This document shows, in pieces, positions 1 to 9,902 of a DNA stretch of 64,000 bases. The stretch covers positions 124,001 through 188,000 of the forward strand of contig JACKAU010000002.1 in NCBI GenBank assembly GCA_020634855.1, read 5' to 3'. This stretch comes from Anaerolineales bacterium (GTDB taxonomy: Bacteria > Chloroflexota > Anaerolineae > 4572-78 > J111). Position 1 is the stretch's first letter. Each line of letters starts with the position of its first letter. The notes under the pieces are model-generated. The model had not been told where the DNA came from. It made no database searches and worked only from the letters and a program-made list of their open reading frames with translations. The position numbers were made by a program, and so were the translations under genes.

Positions 1-82
1 TGGCCTCCAAGATTTCGGCATCGGTCATCGCCAATGCCTCGATGTCTGAGCCGCTGAGATAGCGGATGAAGATCGACTTCAT
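1..82 (-). CDS. Ornithine cyclodeaminase-like protein, N-terminal end only
   Basis: A leftward gene starts at 82 and runs off the window, leaving 27 codons. The peptide begins MKSIFIRYLSGSDIEAL, which resembles the usual N-terminal strand and helix of the ornithine cyclodeaminase/mu-crystallin family (NAD(P)-dependent enzymes on amino or imino acids). An AGGAG five bases before the ATG supports the start. With so little sequence the family call is tentative. Confidence 0.5.
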   Translation of the reverse strand, partial: MKSIFIRYLSGSDIEALAMTDAEILEA

Positions 83-109
83 AATAGCTCCTATGAAAAA
101 ATAAAGTTC

Positions 110-169
110 TGGAGCGTCAAAGTTTACTTTGACCCTACGGTGAATGACAAAGCAAGCTTTGTCGCTCCA
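110..169. repeat. Nested palindromic element (three-stem fold)
   Basis: An outer 7-bp stem (TGGAGCG at 110-116, CGCTCCA at 163-169) encloses two hairpins: GTCAAAG-TTTA-CTTTGAC at 116-133 and GACAAAGC-AA-GCTTTGTC at 146-163. The second 18-mer recurs exactly at 35423-35440. It sits between the partial gene and the pentapeptide relic. The function is unknown; it looks like a dispersed REP-type palindrome. Confidence 0.6.
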
Positions 170-187
170 ATACATTGAAGGTAATTC

Positions 188-379
188 TCACCGGGCTTCC
201 GTTTTGGCTCCGGCCTGGATCGGATCAAAATCCGCCAGCCAAATGGTATCGACATTGTAGAAAGCACCGGTTAGATTGACGTAATTAAGGTTGGTATTCA
301 AATTAGCCCCTTGCAGTTGCGCCCGGCGTAAATCAACCCCGGACAAATTATCGAGAGCATACCTGGCGAGTATATCACG
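188..379 (-). pseudogene. Relic of a pentapeptide-repeat protein (C-terminal end)
   Basis: On the minus strand 63 codons stay open after an in-frame TAA at 380-382. They read as the end of a pentapeptide-repeat protein: LSGVDLRRAQLQGANL, then NYVNLTGAFYN and a tail TIWLADFDPIQAGA. The tail matches the W-x-x-x-FDP-x-x-AGA ending of the intact pentapeptide gene at 42342-42848. No ATG or plausible ribosome-binding site precedes it, so it looks like the decayed 3' end of a lost gene. Confidence 0.6.
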
Positions 380-653
380 TTATGAGAATTCGATAAAGCG
401 GCAATTGATAACAAAAACCGGTCTATTTGTCTAAAGAGGATAAATCAGTAAAGTTATAGGCAATGCAACTTTTTATTAAAACGTGACTATTCAGGGAGAG
501 ATAGCGACGTTAACAAACTAAGGTAGAAGCTATGGCAAGCGCACCTGATCAACACACCCGCTTTGACGACGTAGTTTCTTAGCCTTAGCCTGGCTTTCTC
601 CCCAGCGCTTCAATTCCCGAATAGTTACACTAACCAATTCAAAGGAGATATTC

Positions 654-1082
654 ATGGCTATTCGTAAGGCAGAAGCAGTATGGGAAGGTAATTTCCGAGA
701 CGGCGCAGGCACCGTCTCGTTAGGCAGTGGGGCCTTTGAAGGATCCTATTCGGCCGCGTCTCGATTTGAGGATGGGGCGGGCACCAACCCCGAAGAGCTA
801 ATCGGTGCAGCCCACGCCGGCTGTTTTTCGATGGCGTTATCGCTGGGGCTGCAACGCGCCGGTTACGACGCCACCCGGATTCAGACCGTGGCCAAGGTTC
901 ATCTCGATAAAGTAGATAACACCTTTAAAATCACCACGATCGAATTGGAAACCGAAGCCACTGTGCCCGGTATCGACGAGGCGACCTTTATGGAACAGGC
1001 CCAAGGCGCTAAAAACAACTGTCCTGTTTCTCAGGTTCTGGCCGCCGCCGAGATAACGCTTCAGGCTAAATTGATAAATTAA
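654..1082 (+). CDS. osmC: OsmC family peroxiredoxin
   Basis: A 142-residue OsmC/Ohr-type thiol peroxidase that reduces organic hydroperoxides in the cytoplasm. Both active-site cysteines are present: C57 in AHAGCFSMALS and C123 in NCPVSQVLA. Length and the EGSYSAASRFEDGAGTNPEE stretch fit the OsmC branch rather than Ohr. A strong AAAGGAGAT precedes the ATG by about five bases. It is monocistronic and converges on the protease gene, sharing a palindromic terminator. In the family, expression usually follows osmotic or peroxide stress; no operator was recognised here. Confidence 0.93.
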   Translation: MAIRKAEAVWEGNFRDGAGTVSLGSGAFEGSYSAASRFEDGAGTNPEELIGAAHAGCFSMALSLGLQRAGYDATRIQTVAKVHLDKVDNTFKITTIELETEATVPGIDEATFMEQAQGAKNNCPVSQVLAAAEITLQAKLIN

Positions 1083-1098
1083 CCACAATGGTCATTAG

Positions 1099-1135
1099 GC
1101 GGCTAAAGCTTTTACCAGTAAAAAGCTTTAGCCGC
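1099..1135. terminator. Bidirectional intrinsic terminator between osmC and the C25 protease gene
   Basis: A perfect 15-bp stem (GCGGCTAAAGCTTTT at 1099-1113 and its complement at 1121-1135) lies 16 bases past the osmC stop. On the minus strand the same stem covers the last codons of the C25 protease gene, which ends at 1112, so the terminator is partly coding for the leftward gene. Confidence 0.75.
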
Positions 1136-4100
1136 TAACGGTAAGAATAATCGGTGCCCACCCACGATCGCCGCACTCCGGTTATTGGCGTTACTTAATT
1201 CCGATACGCCGGAACTGACCGTGGCAATGTTGACGATAGAAAAGGTATCCGGCAGCGTCGGGTCGATAACGCCGGATACCTGAATGACAACCTGTTGATT
1301 GGAGCCTAAATCGGGCAATGTCCAGGTATATGTTCCGCTGACACTCACGCCCGAGGCAGCAGTTGACCAGGTAGGTGATAGAATTTCCGGCGGCACGCTA
1401 TTGGTCACCACAATATCCGTCGCCACGCCCGCCCCTGTATTTTCGACCGTCAAAATGAAGGCGACTGGATCGCCGGGTTTATGGCCAGAGCCAAGCACTT
1501 GCTGAGTCAGGCGCAGATCAGGTTTGAAAACGCTCGATAGGCGCAGGGCCGGATCGCCGAAAAGGGTGAACGTATCGAGCAAATCTTGATGGTAGCCTAA
1601 AGCTGAGAGTTTTAATTTACCGGCTAAAACGGCCGTCCCCAAATCCGGCCCGCCATCTTGAGAAATCGTTTGGTAGAAGCCGGCCTGAAGCCGATCGTGT
1701 CCGGCGCCGACGCCCAACCCGGTGCTGCCCCACACCGCCACCGCACCGCCGCCGGATCGACGCAGGAGGCTTTCGTCAAAGGTAGCCTCCTTAGGATGAT
1801 GAAAAAATCCCGTAAAACAGGTCATTTCAGAGACTATAGGTAATCGATTTTGGTTTTGGAGTTGGGCAAGATTATCCAAGGCCAGAAAAGACTCAACCGC
1901 CCACTGTTCCCACGAACTATGCCCGTAAAAAGAGATAAAACTAGCGCCATAGGTAAAGTCGGCCACCAGGTCTGCATTTAAATCTTCCGGATTCGTGTAA
2001 AGGTATGGTTGGTTACTGCTGCCCTCAGTGTAGTAGTAGCGATAGGGGATGAACGAAGCCGGTAAGCCGGTTAACCCGTCATCGGCTGCCGCTTGAAAAT
2101 CACCGGCGCTGTCGGGGTTATCGGCTACGAAGATGTGGTTGGTCGGCCACAGACCGGCGGGGGGATTGGTTTCGTACTGGATGATTTTGTTGACGATGGT
2201 CGTCACCTCCGCTGCACTGGCGACCGGCAGCCGTCCGATCAGCAGATCGGGCAAGGTATCGCTGCCGGCGACCGTCACCAGGCGATTGTCCGAGGCTGTC
2301 TCGCCCCACCAAGGATCGACCGGGGCCAAATAGGGCGGAATAAACGTGGGCGGGTTGTAACCGCTGTAATTTTTGAAATCGTAGCTGCCGTCGCCTACCA
2401 ATAAAACGTACACCGGCTTAGGGGCAGGCCAATTGTGATAAGCATGATCCAAAAAGGTCTTAATCGCTTCAGCGTCTATACGACCTCCTCCAAACGTGTC
2501 ATAAATCGCGTTGATGTTAATAGTGGCGACACGCAGTCCTTGATTACTTCGGTAGGTAGCCAGCGGCGCAATAGCCGCGCTAAAGCTAGGGTGAGTGATA
2601 ATGATGTAGTCTGCGCCACTGACCGGATCGGTCAGTAAGTTTGCTGACCGAAGTTGCTTGGGAGACTTGATTTGGTTATTAGGCACAACCAGATAGAAAT
2701 GGGGCGTGGCGGAATTATCGCCGATGGTCAGTGAACCACCTGACCAGCTAAAATTAGTTACACGTTGAGGTGTATCGGGTTCAGTGACATCGTAAACCGT
2801 ATAGCTGCTGGTCCCACTCAGTGTGTATTTTTTCTGCCCCGCCTCAGCGCCGAAATGGAGTTGGCTTGTCCCTATTTGGGTGGTAGGATAGGTGATCGAC
2901 ATCGCATCGAGCCAGACGCCTTCGGCAAAAACGCCGGTAATACCCGGGAGGCTTAGTTGAATCTGGTTGGTCCCTGACTTGAGAACGCTCAGCGGCACGG
3001 CTAAGTTAGCGGTGTAAACCGATTTGCCGTCCCATTCAATCGTACCGGTGGCCGTGCCGTTGACTTTGACACTCACTCTGTGATCCGGATTAATTGTTGA
3101 ATGGGCTGTATAACCTTGCAGCCAGAGTTGCAACTTAGCACTGGGGCCGGCACCGGCTACACTGGTCAAAGGAATCGTGTAACTACCGGAGGCGGCATTC
3201 GGGCGAGCCAGTTTAGCCCAGTACCAGTAATCGCCATCACGACCGGCGTAGAGAGGGTCATAGAATTTGTTCGTCTCGGCGGTGGCTGTGCGCCAGGCGT
3301 TACCGGCCGTCAAACCAGCCGGGCTGCCGGATCGACTGCTCATACGCAAACCGTTGGTCCCGCCATAGCTCAAAAAATACACATCATCATTGACGTAGCG
3401 GCTGAATTGGGGATTGGCGTAGAACAGCAGCCGATCGGCGGAATCGAAACGCCCGTCTGACTCGCCTTCAATTACAATCGCGACTTCTTGGCGAGGATAG
3501 CCATAGCTTAGCTTCAAGCTGCGGGGATCGAATGTGTTCACCGGTAAGCCAGCATTTTGTAAATCGGTGTAGGTGAGCGCGTACAAGCCGGGTTGATCCA
3601 CATAGATTTTTGTCAGACTGCCTGTTGCCAAACTATCGCCTGATGACTGCCCTACTTCAGTACCTGATTCGATCTGGGCCGGGGTCCATTGCGTCGCCTC
3701 GGGGTTGAGAAGCGTGCGACCGACGGCGGTGATAAAGCTATCAGGTTCAATCTGCTGAGACGACATACCTGGTATGCCACGAACCGGTTCGGAAAATGTC
3801 ACCCGCAGTCGAACGAGACGAACCACTTCCATTTCTTGAGAAACCGGATTGACTCGGAGGGGGTAGAGGGTCAACGCTGCAACTCGACGATCCCGTACTA
3901 ACTTTGGTTCGCCTAGTATCGCGACCGCCTGAGGATAAAAGGTATCGGCGGTATAAATAGAATCACTAGCTATGCGAAAGGTTGGCCCCCCGCCAGCCAG
4001 AGTTTGGGGATCGATCTCGGTCGGAGAAACATCAACCGGCTGCGGGCTTGGAGCCGGAACAGGGGGGGCCGGTAACCGAACGATATCACGCTCGACTTCA

Positions 4101-4351
4101 ATGATCTCCAACCGAACTTGGCCGGTGGGCGGCAGACCGATCAACTCGCTGTACACAGGTAATTCGGGATAACCAGGATCGCCGGCAGCAGTCAAGCCCG
4201 GCATCGCCGGTTGGCTGTATGTCTGACCATCGACTGATACCGTCGTTATCGTGTACTCGGGCGGCTGCCAGGTCAGGCTCAAGCCTGTTTCGTCCGATTG
4301 GACGACCACCGGCATCGGTTCCTGCTGGCCAACACCGGGCCGGCAGACCAC
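1112..4351 (-). CDS. Secreted peptidase C25 (gingipain-like) with C-terminal DUF11 domain
   Basis: A large secreted cysteine protease of the gingipain family. Residues 1-210 resemble a C25 propeptide (YPELPVYS, then the RVAALTLYPLRVNP region). Residues about 580-935 are the caspase-fold C25 domain, with likely catalytic H811 in SFISFYGHSSW and C845 in PIVSEMTCFTGF. Residues 945-1065 form one DUF11 module, and the chain ends HRLFLPLAAKAFYW. The frame as it stands opens at a GTG (4351) without a secretion signal. A good signal peptide lies just upstream in another frame (4279-4407), so a single-base frameshift is likely. It is the last gene of the surface operon, 36 bases after the giant protein gene, and may process that protein or itself (inference). 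Confidence 0.85.
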   Translation of the reverse strand: MVCRPGVGQQEPMPVVVQSDETGLSLTWQPPEYTITTVSVDGQTYSQPAMPGLTAAGDPGYPELPVYSELIGLPPTGQVRLEIIEVERDIVRLPAPPVPAPSPQPVDVSPTEIDPQTLAGGGPTFRIASDSIYTADTFYPQAVAILGEPKLVRDRRVAALTLYPLRVNPVSQEMEVVRLVRLRVTFSEPVRGIPGMSSQQIEPDSFITAVGRTLLNPEATQWTPAQIESGTEVGQSSGDSLATGSLTKIYVDQPGLYALTYTDLQNAGLPVNTFDPRSLKLSYGYPRQEVAIVIEGESDGRFDSADRLLFYANPQFSRYVNDDVYFLSYGGTNGLRMSSRSGSPAGLTAGNAWRTATAETNKFYDPLYAGRDGDYWYWAKLARPNAASGSYTIPLTSVAGAGPSAKLQLWLQGYTAHSTINPDHRVSVKVNGTATGTIEWDGKSVYTANLAVPLSVLKSGTNQIQLSLPGITGVFAEGVWLDAMSITYPTTQIGTSQLHFGAEAGQKKYTLSGTSSYTVYDVTEPDTPQRVTNFSWSGGSLTIGDNSATPHFYLVVPNNQIKSPKQLRSANLLTDPVSGADYIIITHPSFSAAIAPLATYRSNQGLRVATININAIYDTFGGGRIDAEAIKTFLDHAYHNWPAPKPVYVLLVGDGSYDFKNYSGYNPPTFIPPYLAPVDPWWGETASDNRLVTVAGSDTLPDLLIGRLPVASAAEVTTIVNKIIQYETNPPAGLWPTNHIFVADNPDSAGDFQAAADDGLTGLPASFIPYRYYYTEGSSNQPYLYTNPEDLNADLVADFTYGASFISFYGHSSWEQWAVESFLALDNLAQLQNQNRLPIVSEMTCFTGFFHHPKEATFDESLLRRSGGGAVAVWGSTGLGVGAGHDRLQAGFYQTISQDGGPDLGTAVLAGKLKLSALGYHQDLLDTFTLFGDPALRLSSVFKPDLRLTQQVLGSGHKPGDPVAFILTVENTGAGVATDIVVTNSVPPEILSPTWSTAASGVSVSGTYTWTLPDLGSNQQVVIQVSGVIDPTLPDTFSIVNIATVSSGVSELSNANNRSAAIVGGHRLFLPLAAKAFYW

Positions 4352-4407
4352 TCGCTGACCAGCGCCAATAGCCCCAGAAAGATATAGCTTAGCCGAGAGC
4401 TACTCAT
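4279..4407 (-). other. Out-of-frame signal peptide belonging to the C25 protease
   Basis: An ATG at 4407 begins a 42-codon frame, MSSSRLSYIFLGLLALVSEW then SAGPVLA, a textbook Sec signal peptide with an A-x-A-like cleavage site. It overlaps the N-terminus of the protease frame and then hits TGA at 4279. One base gained or lost between about 4310 and 4345 would join the signal peptide to GQQEPMPVVV of the mature protease. The real gene start is therefore probably 4407. Confidence 0.75.
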
Positions 4408-4442
4408 CGTGAAGGATGAGCGGCAGATAGAGCCGAGTGTTG

Positions 4443-7400
4443 TCACCGCCATCGATACCCGTCGGGGTGAATAGTCAACGGCGGATGGTCGGTTTCAGTG
4501 CCATTGAGATCGACATCGACCAGCCAGTAGGTGTAGGTTTGGTACGGATCGACCGATTTGTCGGTATAGGTGTAGGTGGCCCCGCTGCCGGTGCCCAAGC
4601 CTTGGCCCGGCACAAAGGCGATTTCGACGGCATCGGCGCGGCTGGCGGTGGGGCTGCGTAAGAGCCGGAAGCCGAAGTTATCGATCTCGACCGCTGTCGC
4701 CCAGTTGAGGATGATATTCTCACCCTGGTGAACGCCTTTGAAATAGAGCAGTTCGATGGCCGTCGGTTCGTTGTCGATTGTAACCGCTTCGTCGGCATCT
4801 CTGGCCGTATTGTTAAAGATATCAACAGCGCCGGTGACCTCAGCCGTATTGACCATGCTGAACGTGTTGCTGTTGGTCGTAATCCGGAAGACCGTTGTTA
4901 GTTCAAACATATCATCCGGCTCCAGGTTTTGCCCGAAACCGTTTGGTCCGGCTTGGGTGAGATCGTCCCAACTGAGGACTTTATTGGTGTTATCGACGGA
5001 ATTCGCCGGCGGCGTGCCGCCGATATACTCGATTGGCCCAACAAAGCGATCAAACAACGGCACCTGGTCAAGCGTGCTGGGGCCGGTGTTGGTAATCCTG
5101 ATGGTAAAGGTAATGATGTTATTGACCGCTCCCGGCGAGGCGACCCCTTTGGTCACCTCGACTGCCGGGTCTTTCACTACAACGGGGACGCTGTCGCTGG
5201 CGGGGGTTGTCGAACCGGTGGCATAACGACCGGTAGCAACCACAACATTATTGTAGGTACCGGTAATAGTTGTCACTTTGGCCAGCAGCGTTAATTGGAG
5301 CGTATCATCGGCAGCCAAACCGGCTCCCGCTGTCGCATCATTCCAAACCAATCGCTGACCGTTGATTGAGCTTGGTGTCACGCTGGCGCTATTGGAGATA
5401 TAGGCCAGACCAGTGTCCATCGTATCGGTGATCCGCACCGGATTGAGCGTAACATTCCCAATATTCGTTATGGTGATGGTGTAGGTCACGATTTGTGATG
5501 GAGCGGCGTTGGCAATATTGACCATTTTTTCAACTTCGAGACCGACCACCTCGACTTCGGCGCTATCGGTTGAGGTCACAACTATTCCGCTCGGACTAGT
5601 CCCGCTAACGACGGCTGTGTTAGTGAAACCGGCGGTCACATTCGACACATTACAGGCGTAGATTTGGACTGCCGTGGCCGCTAGGCTCCCAAACGTCCGG
5701 TCACAACTTGAGGCCAAGACATCCGTGACTGTCACCGGCGATAGGGTCACATTGCCCGTGTTGGTCACGCTAATCGTGAAGGTCACCGGTTGGCCCGTTT
5801 CGATGGTTTGCAGATCGGGGGTTTTGCTAATGGTGATGCCAGGGCTTTCAACCGTCGTCGGTTCGTCATCATCGTTGTTGGACGGGTCGCTGTCCGGTGT
5901 CGAAGTCGTAATTACCACGCTGTTGGTGATTGTACCGGTTCCCGCGCTATCGACGGTGACGGTGAAGATGAGGCTTCCGCCGAGATCATTGCCCAGCGAG
6001 CCGATGTTCCAAGTGAGCGACTGACCGCTCTGGGTCGGACTGCTGCTGCTGACCATCCCCCCGAATGTAACTTCACTCGGCAGGGTATCGGTGATAGTCA
6101 CATCCGACGCACCCGCCGGCCCATTGTTGGTGTAGACCAAGGTGTAGGTCAGCACCTCGCCCAAGGTGACCGGGTCGGGACTGTCTGATTTCACAATCGT
6201 GACATCGGCCAAGGCCGCTATGTAATGGCTTAAATCCGTATCGGTTACGGTGGTCGTGCTATTGATAGCGTTGCCAAACGCATCGACCCCGCCGACGGTA
6301 GCCGTACCGGTAACCGTGGCCGTGTTGGTATACTGGCCGGTGGCGCTGGCAGTAGCCACGTAGGTAAAAATCATCGTCTCGCCGGGAGATAGCGTAATCG
6401 CTACGGTAGGCGTAATCACCACCAGGTTGCCGACGTCATCGCGGTCAGTTACCTGAACGCCGGTGAGAGTGATACTACCGGTGTTGGTCACTTGATACGT
6501 CCACGTGACCGGATCGCCGAAATTGATCATCGGGCCGGTGACGGCGTCCGCGTCATCGCCATTGGTGGCTTTTTCAACCACAATATCAGCGATGGGGGTG
6601 GTTTCGGTGAAGGTGTTGTCACTGGGGGTCGGATCAGGCAGATTGCCGGTAATGACCAGGCTATTTTCGATAAGGTGATCATCACTGGGCAGATAGCTTT
6701 GATCAACCTTCACCGTAAAGGTGATGTAACCGACCGTACCGCTGATGATCCGTCCGGTGGGATAGCTGCCGTTCCAAGTGACCGTGGAACCGACCTGCAC
6801 CGCATCACTGATGGCCGCTGCCCCGGTCAGAGTCAGGGTCGGGGAGATGATGAGGTTGGCATCGTCTACACTGTAGCTGAAGCTGCTGACCTCAGCGGGT
6901 AGGGTCTCGGTGATGGTGATGGCATTTACCGCGCTCGGCCCTTTATTTTCAAAGCGAATGGTGTAAGTCAACGTATCGCCGGGAGCAACTACTTTGGGAT
7001 TATCATATTTTTCGATAAGCAGATTGGCACTCGTGGCCGCTATGTAGAAACCGGCATCGACATCAGTGATGACGTCCCCAGCGTTGACGGTAAAGAGAGC
7101 GGTGGCGCCACTGCTGTCGACATCACTATCGAGAGTGTCATCGCTGCCTTGATTCTGGCTCGTCACGGTGTAGGTCAGCGGATTGAACCGAATCGTGTAG
7201 TTGTCAGAGATAACGTTGGTAAACGTATACAACCCGGAGGCGTCCGTGGTGACCGTCTGTACCGAGGTCGCGCCCAGATACAACGTCACGGTGATGCCGG
7301 GGATGCCCGGTTCGCCGGGGTCTTGAATGCCGTCGTGGTCTTCATCGTTCCAGACGAAGTTACCGATGGTGGCGGATTGGGTATCGAGGAAATCGTTGCC

Positions 7401-9902
7401 GGTGCTGTCGGCGCCGCTGACCAGGGTCACCGGAATTTGGTTGTCGTTCGCTCCCTGGGCATCAGCCGTGCCGGTGTAGCCAGCAGGATCGGTTTCTATC
7501 ACCACGTAATTGCCGGGGATGACGTTGGTAAAGATGTAGCTCCCGGTAATGGTCGTGGTGGTGGTTAACAGGGGGCTGCCGTCCGAAGGGTCGCCATCGC
7601 CGTTGGGATCGCTGTATAGGACAATCGTTACACCCAAAATGCCGCTTTCGAGGTCGGCCAGCACGCCGTCACTATCAACATCATCACGCACCTGACCGCT
7701 GATATTGGCATGGCTAACAACCGTATTGGTCACCGGGTTACTTATTTCCGGTGTAACAACCTCTGTGCTGGTGATCGAGGCCGTGTTGGTAAAGACCGTG
7801 CCGTCGGCTATACCCGCATCGACGGTGACCACCACGGTCAGGGTAATGCGCGTATTGGGGGTAATGGTTGCCCCACTAAGCAGCAGCGGCGGCGAGGTAC
7901 TGGTACTACCGTTGCCCGCCGGTTCGACCTGGACATCGATGGCCGGGTGGCTGACCTCCACCGGCAGCGTGTCCGAGATGGTGACGTTGGTGGCACTAAC
8001 CGAACCCATGTTGCTTACAATTAGGGTGTAGGTCAAGGTATGGCCGGAGATTATCGGGCCGACAGGATTGTTAACTTTGGCAAGGCTTAAAATCGGGAAG
8101 CCGACCGTATTGGTGACCGGGTTACTGTTCGCCGGCGTAACAATTTCCGTACTGGTCACTGAAGCCGTATTGGTCATCACTGCGCCATCGGACACACTTC
8201 CATTGACCGTGACTACCATGGTCAGGGTTAGCCGTTCACCTACCGTAATCACCGCCCCGCTGAGCAAAGGCGATGTGGTGCCGGTAATACCGTTGCCACT
8301 GGGTTCTACCAGGACCTTAACCAGACTTACCTCACTCGGCAAAGTATCGGAGATGGTGACATTGGTGGCGTCGCTGCTGCCGCTGTTAGACACAATCACC
8401 GTATAGGTCAAGGCATCGCCCGGCTGAATGAGACCCTGCGGCGTCACTTGTTTGGTGATGGTTAAGAGGGGTTGACTCTGCAACGGGGTGGTCACCGTAT
8501 CGGTGCCGGTGATGCCCTCATTACTGGTGAGCCAGGCGGTGTTGGTGATGATCGACAGGGTAGTAGTGGTTTGCACCCGCACAGCCATAGTCACCACCCG
8601 GTTTGTATCGGTGGCAACGCTGCCGAGCGTCCAGGTGATGACGCCGTTGGTGGGGCCGCTGTAGGGTGTGGTAGCGGTAACAAAGGTGGTGCTGACCGGC
8701 ACGGTATCGGTGATGATCACGCCGGTGGCGGTGAGTGCGCCGGTATTGGAGATGGTTAGGGTGTAGGTTAGGGTATCGCCCACGCTGACGATGCCCGCCG
8801 GCGAGACGGTTTTAGTCAGTGACAGAAGAGGCGCAGGCTCCCAGAAACCAAAGTCGATGTCGCCCACATCGCCGGTGAGGGCGGGCAGAATGTGGAAATA
8901 GCTGTCGCTGGTGGGGCTGGCGGTTAGATCATAGCCGGCGATAACGGGGCTGGAGGTGTCAATTGAGACGACGTAAACTTCACCATCGAGTAAGTTGGTG
9001 AAGGTGTAGTGGCCGCTGGCATCGGTGGTGGTGATGCCCACCGGCGCGCCGCCGCCTTCTTTGTACAGGTAAACGGTTACATTGGCAAAGGGCGTATCGG
9101 TGATGGTGAAGGTGTCGGTTAATCCGTCGGTTGTGTTGCCGACATCATAAAAGACGGTACCGGTGATGGTGTGCGGGCCGTTGAGTTGCAAGCCGAAGTC
9201 GATGGTATCGGTATAGAAGTTGAAGGTGGTGATATTTAGCGTGGTGGTACCGTCGGGAGTGGCGGTGCCGCCGTCGTAATCATAGGTATACGTATAGGTC
9301 GAACCGGGGTCGATGGTGATGGTAAAGTCGCCGTTGTCCGTACCCAGCACATCGCTGCCGAAGCTGTAGTAGCCCTCGATGTCGGTGAAAGTGGTAAAGG
9401 TACTGAGATCGGGCAGGGTAACGGTCACAGTGATGCCGGCCAGCCCCGGCTCGGTGAAATCTTGCACGCCGTCGCCATCGGCATCGAACCAGACATAATT
9501 GCCGGTGAAGCGGGGCGGCAGGTAGCCAAAGTCACGGGTCAGGTCGATTTGGCCGGTTTTGAGTTGGAAGGTACTTTCAGCGTCGCAGTCGTCGACAGCG
9601 CTGCCGTTGGTGTCATCGCAGGCAAAGTTGGTGCCGCTGATGCTGCCCACGTCGGGGTCGCCGGTTTGCTGGCTGTAGCCGGTGGGCAAAGTGGTTTCAT
9701 CGACCACGACCCGATAGGTATCGCTGATGAGGCCGGAGAAGAGATAGACGCCGGCAGAGTCGGTGGTGTCGGTAGCAATCAAGGTAAAGACGCCAGGACT
9801 GGTTTCCTGGAAAAGTCTGACCGTTACCCCGGCGATGCCCGGCTCACCGGGATCCTGCTCGCCGTCGCCGTCGTTGTCCTGCCAGACAAAGTTCCCCACC
9901 AC
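4443..9902 (-). CDS. Giant SdrD-B/DUF11 surface protein, C-terminal segment
   Basis: This 1819-codon frame is the last part of a roughly 3400-residue secreted protein split over three frames. It carries about five SdrD-B-like modules (GNFVWQDNDGDGEQDPGEPG, GNYVWFDADGDGVQD, GNFVWNDEDHDGIQD and two weaker ones). It also has about nine DUF11 repeats, recognised by starts such as LTITKQVTPQGLI and cores like TYTVIVSN...ATNVTISDTLP. The end is an Fn3-like domain (IELLYFKGVHQGENIILNW). The DxDxDG loops suggest calcium-stiffened beta modules. The apparent GTG start (9902) is only where the upstream frameshift leaves this frame; coding sense continues upstream to about 9965. The protease gene follows 36 bases later. 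Confidence 0.9.
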   Translation of the reverse strand: MVGNFVWQDNDGDGEQDPGEPGIAGVTVRLFQETSPGVFTLIATDTTDSAGVYLFSGLISDTYRVVVDETTLPTGYSQQTGDPDVGSISGTNFACDDTNGSAVDDCDAESTFQLKTGQIDLTRDFGYLPPRFTGNYVWFDADGDGVQDFTEPGLAGITVTVTLPDLSTFTTFTDIEGYYSFGSDVLGTDNGDFTITIDPGSTYTYTYDYDGGTATPDGTTTLNITTFNFYTDTIDFGLQLNGPHTITGTVFYDVGNTTDGLTDTFTITDTPFANVTVYLYKEGGGAPVGITTTDASGHYTFTNLLDGEVYVVSIDTSSPVIAGYDLTASPTSDSYFHILPALTGDVGDIDFGFWEPAPLLSLTKTVSPAGIVSVGDTLTYTLTISNTGALTATGVIITDTVPVSTTFVTATTPYSGPTNGVITWTLGSVATDTNRVVTMAVRVQTTTTLSIITNTAWLTSNEGITGTDTVTTPLQSQPLLTITKQVTPQGLIQPGDALTYTVIVSNSGSSDATNVTISDTLPSEVSLVKVLVEPSGNGITGTTSPLLSGAVITVGERLTLTMVVTVNGSVSDGAVMTNTASVTSTEIVTPANSNPVTNTVGFPILSLAKVNNPVGPIISGHTLTYTLIVSNMGSVSATNVTISDTLPVEVSHPAIDVQVEPAGNGSTSTSPPLLLSGATITPNTRITLTVVVTVDAGIADGTVFTNTASITSTEVVTPEISNPVTNTVVSHANISGQVRDDVDSDGVLADLESGILGVTIVLYSDPNGDGDPSDGSPLLTTTTTITGSYIFTNVIPGNYVVIETDPAGYTGTADAQGANDNQIPVTLVSGADSTGNDFLDTQSATIGNFVWNDEDHDGIQDPGEPGIPGITVTLYLGATSVQTVTTDASGLYTFTNVISDNYTIRFNPLTYTVTSQNQGSDDTLDSDVDSSGATALFTVNAGDVITDVDAGFYIAATSANLLIEKYDNPKVVAPGDTLTYTIRFENKGPSAVNAITITETLPAEVSSFSYSVDDANLIISPTLTLTGAAAISDAVQVGSTVTWNGSYPTGRIISGTVGYITFTVKVDQSYLPSDDHLIENSLVITGNLPDPTPSDNTFTETTPIADIVVEKATNGDDADAVTGPMINFGDPVTWTYQVTNTGSITLTGVQVTDRDDVGNLVVITPTVAITLSPGETMIFTYVATASATGQYTNTATVTGTATVGGVDAFGNAINSTTTVTDTDLSHYIAALADVTIVKSDSPDPVTLGEVLTYTLVYTNNGPAGASDVTITDTLPSEVTFGGMVSSSSPTQSGQSLTWNIGSLGNDLGGSLIFTVTVDSAGTGTITNSVVITTSTPDSDPSNNDDDEPTTVESPGITISKTPDLQTIETGQPVTFTISVTNTGNVTLSPVTVTDVLASSCDRTFGSLAATAVQIYACNVSNVTAGFTNTAVVSGTSPSGIVVTSTDSAEVEVVGLEVEKMVNIANAAPSQIVTYTITITNIGNVTLNPVRITDTMDTGLAYISNSASVTPSSINGQRLVWNDATAGAGLAADDTLQLTLLAKVTTITGTYNNVVVATGRYATGSTTPASDSVPVVVKDPAVEVTKGVASPGAVNNIITFTIRITNTGPSTLDQVPLFDRFVGPIEYIGGTPPANSVDNTNKVLSWDDLTQAGPNGFGQNLEPDDMFELTTVFRITTNSNTFSMVNTAEVTGAVDIFNNTARDADEAVTIDNEPTAIELLYFKGVHQGENIILNWATAVEIDNFGFRLLRSPTASRADAVEIAFVPGQGLGTGSGATYTYTDKSVDPYQTYTYWLVDVDLNGTETDHPPLTIHPDGYRWR

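Noticed and set aside
530..712. A 60-codon minus-strand frame upstream of osmC
   Set aside because: It overlaps the osmC start in antisense, with no ribosome-binding site or recognisable protein.
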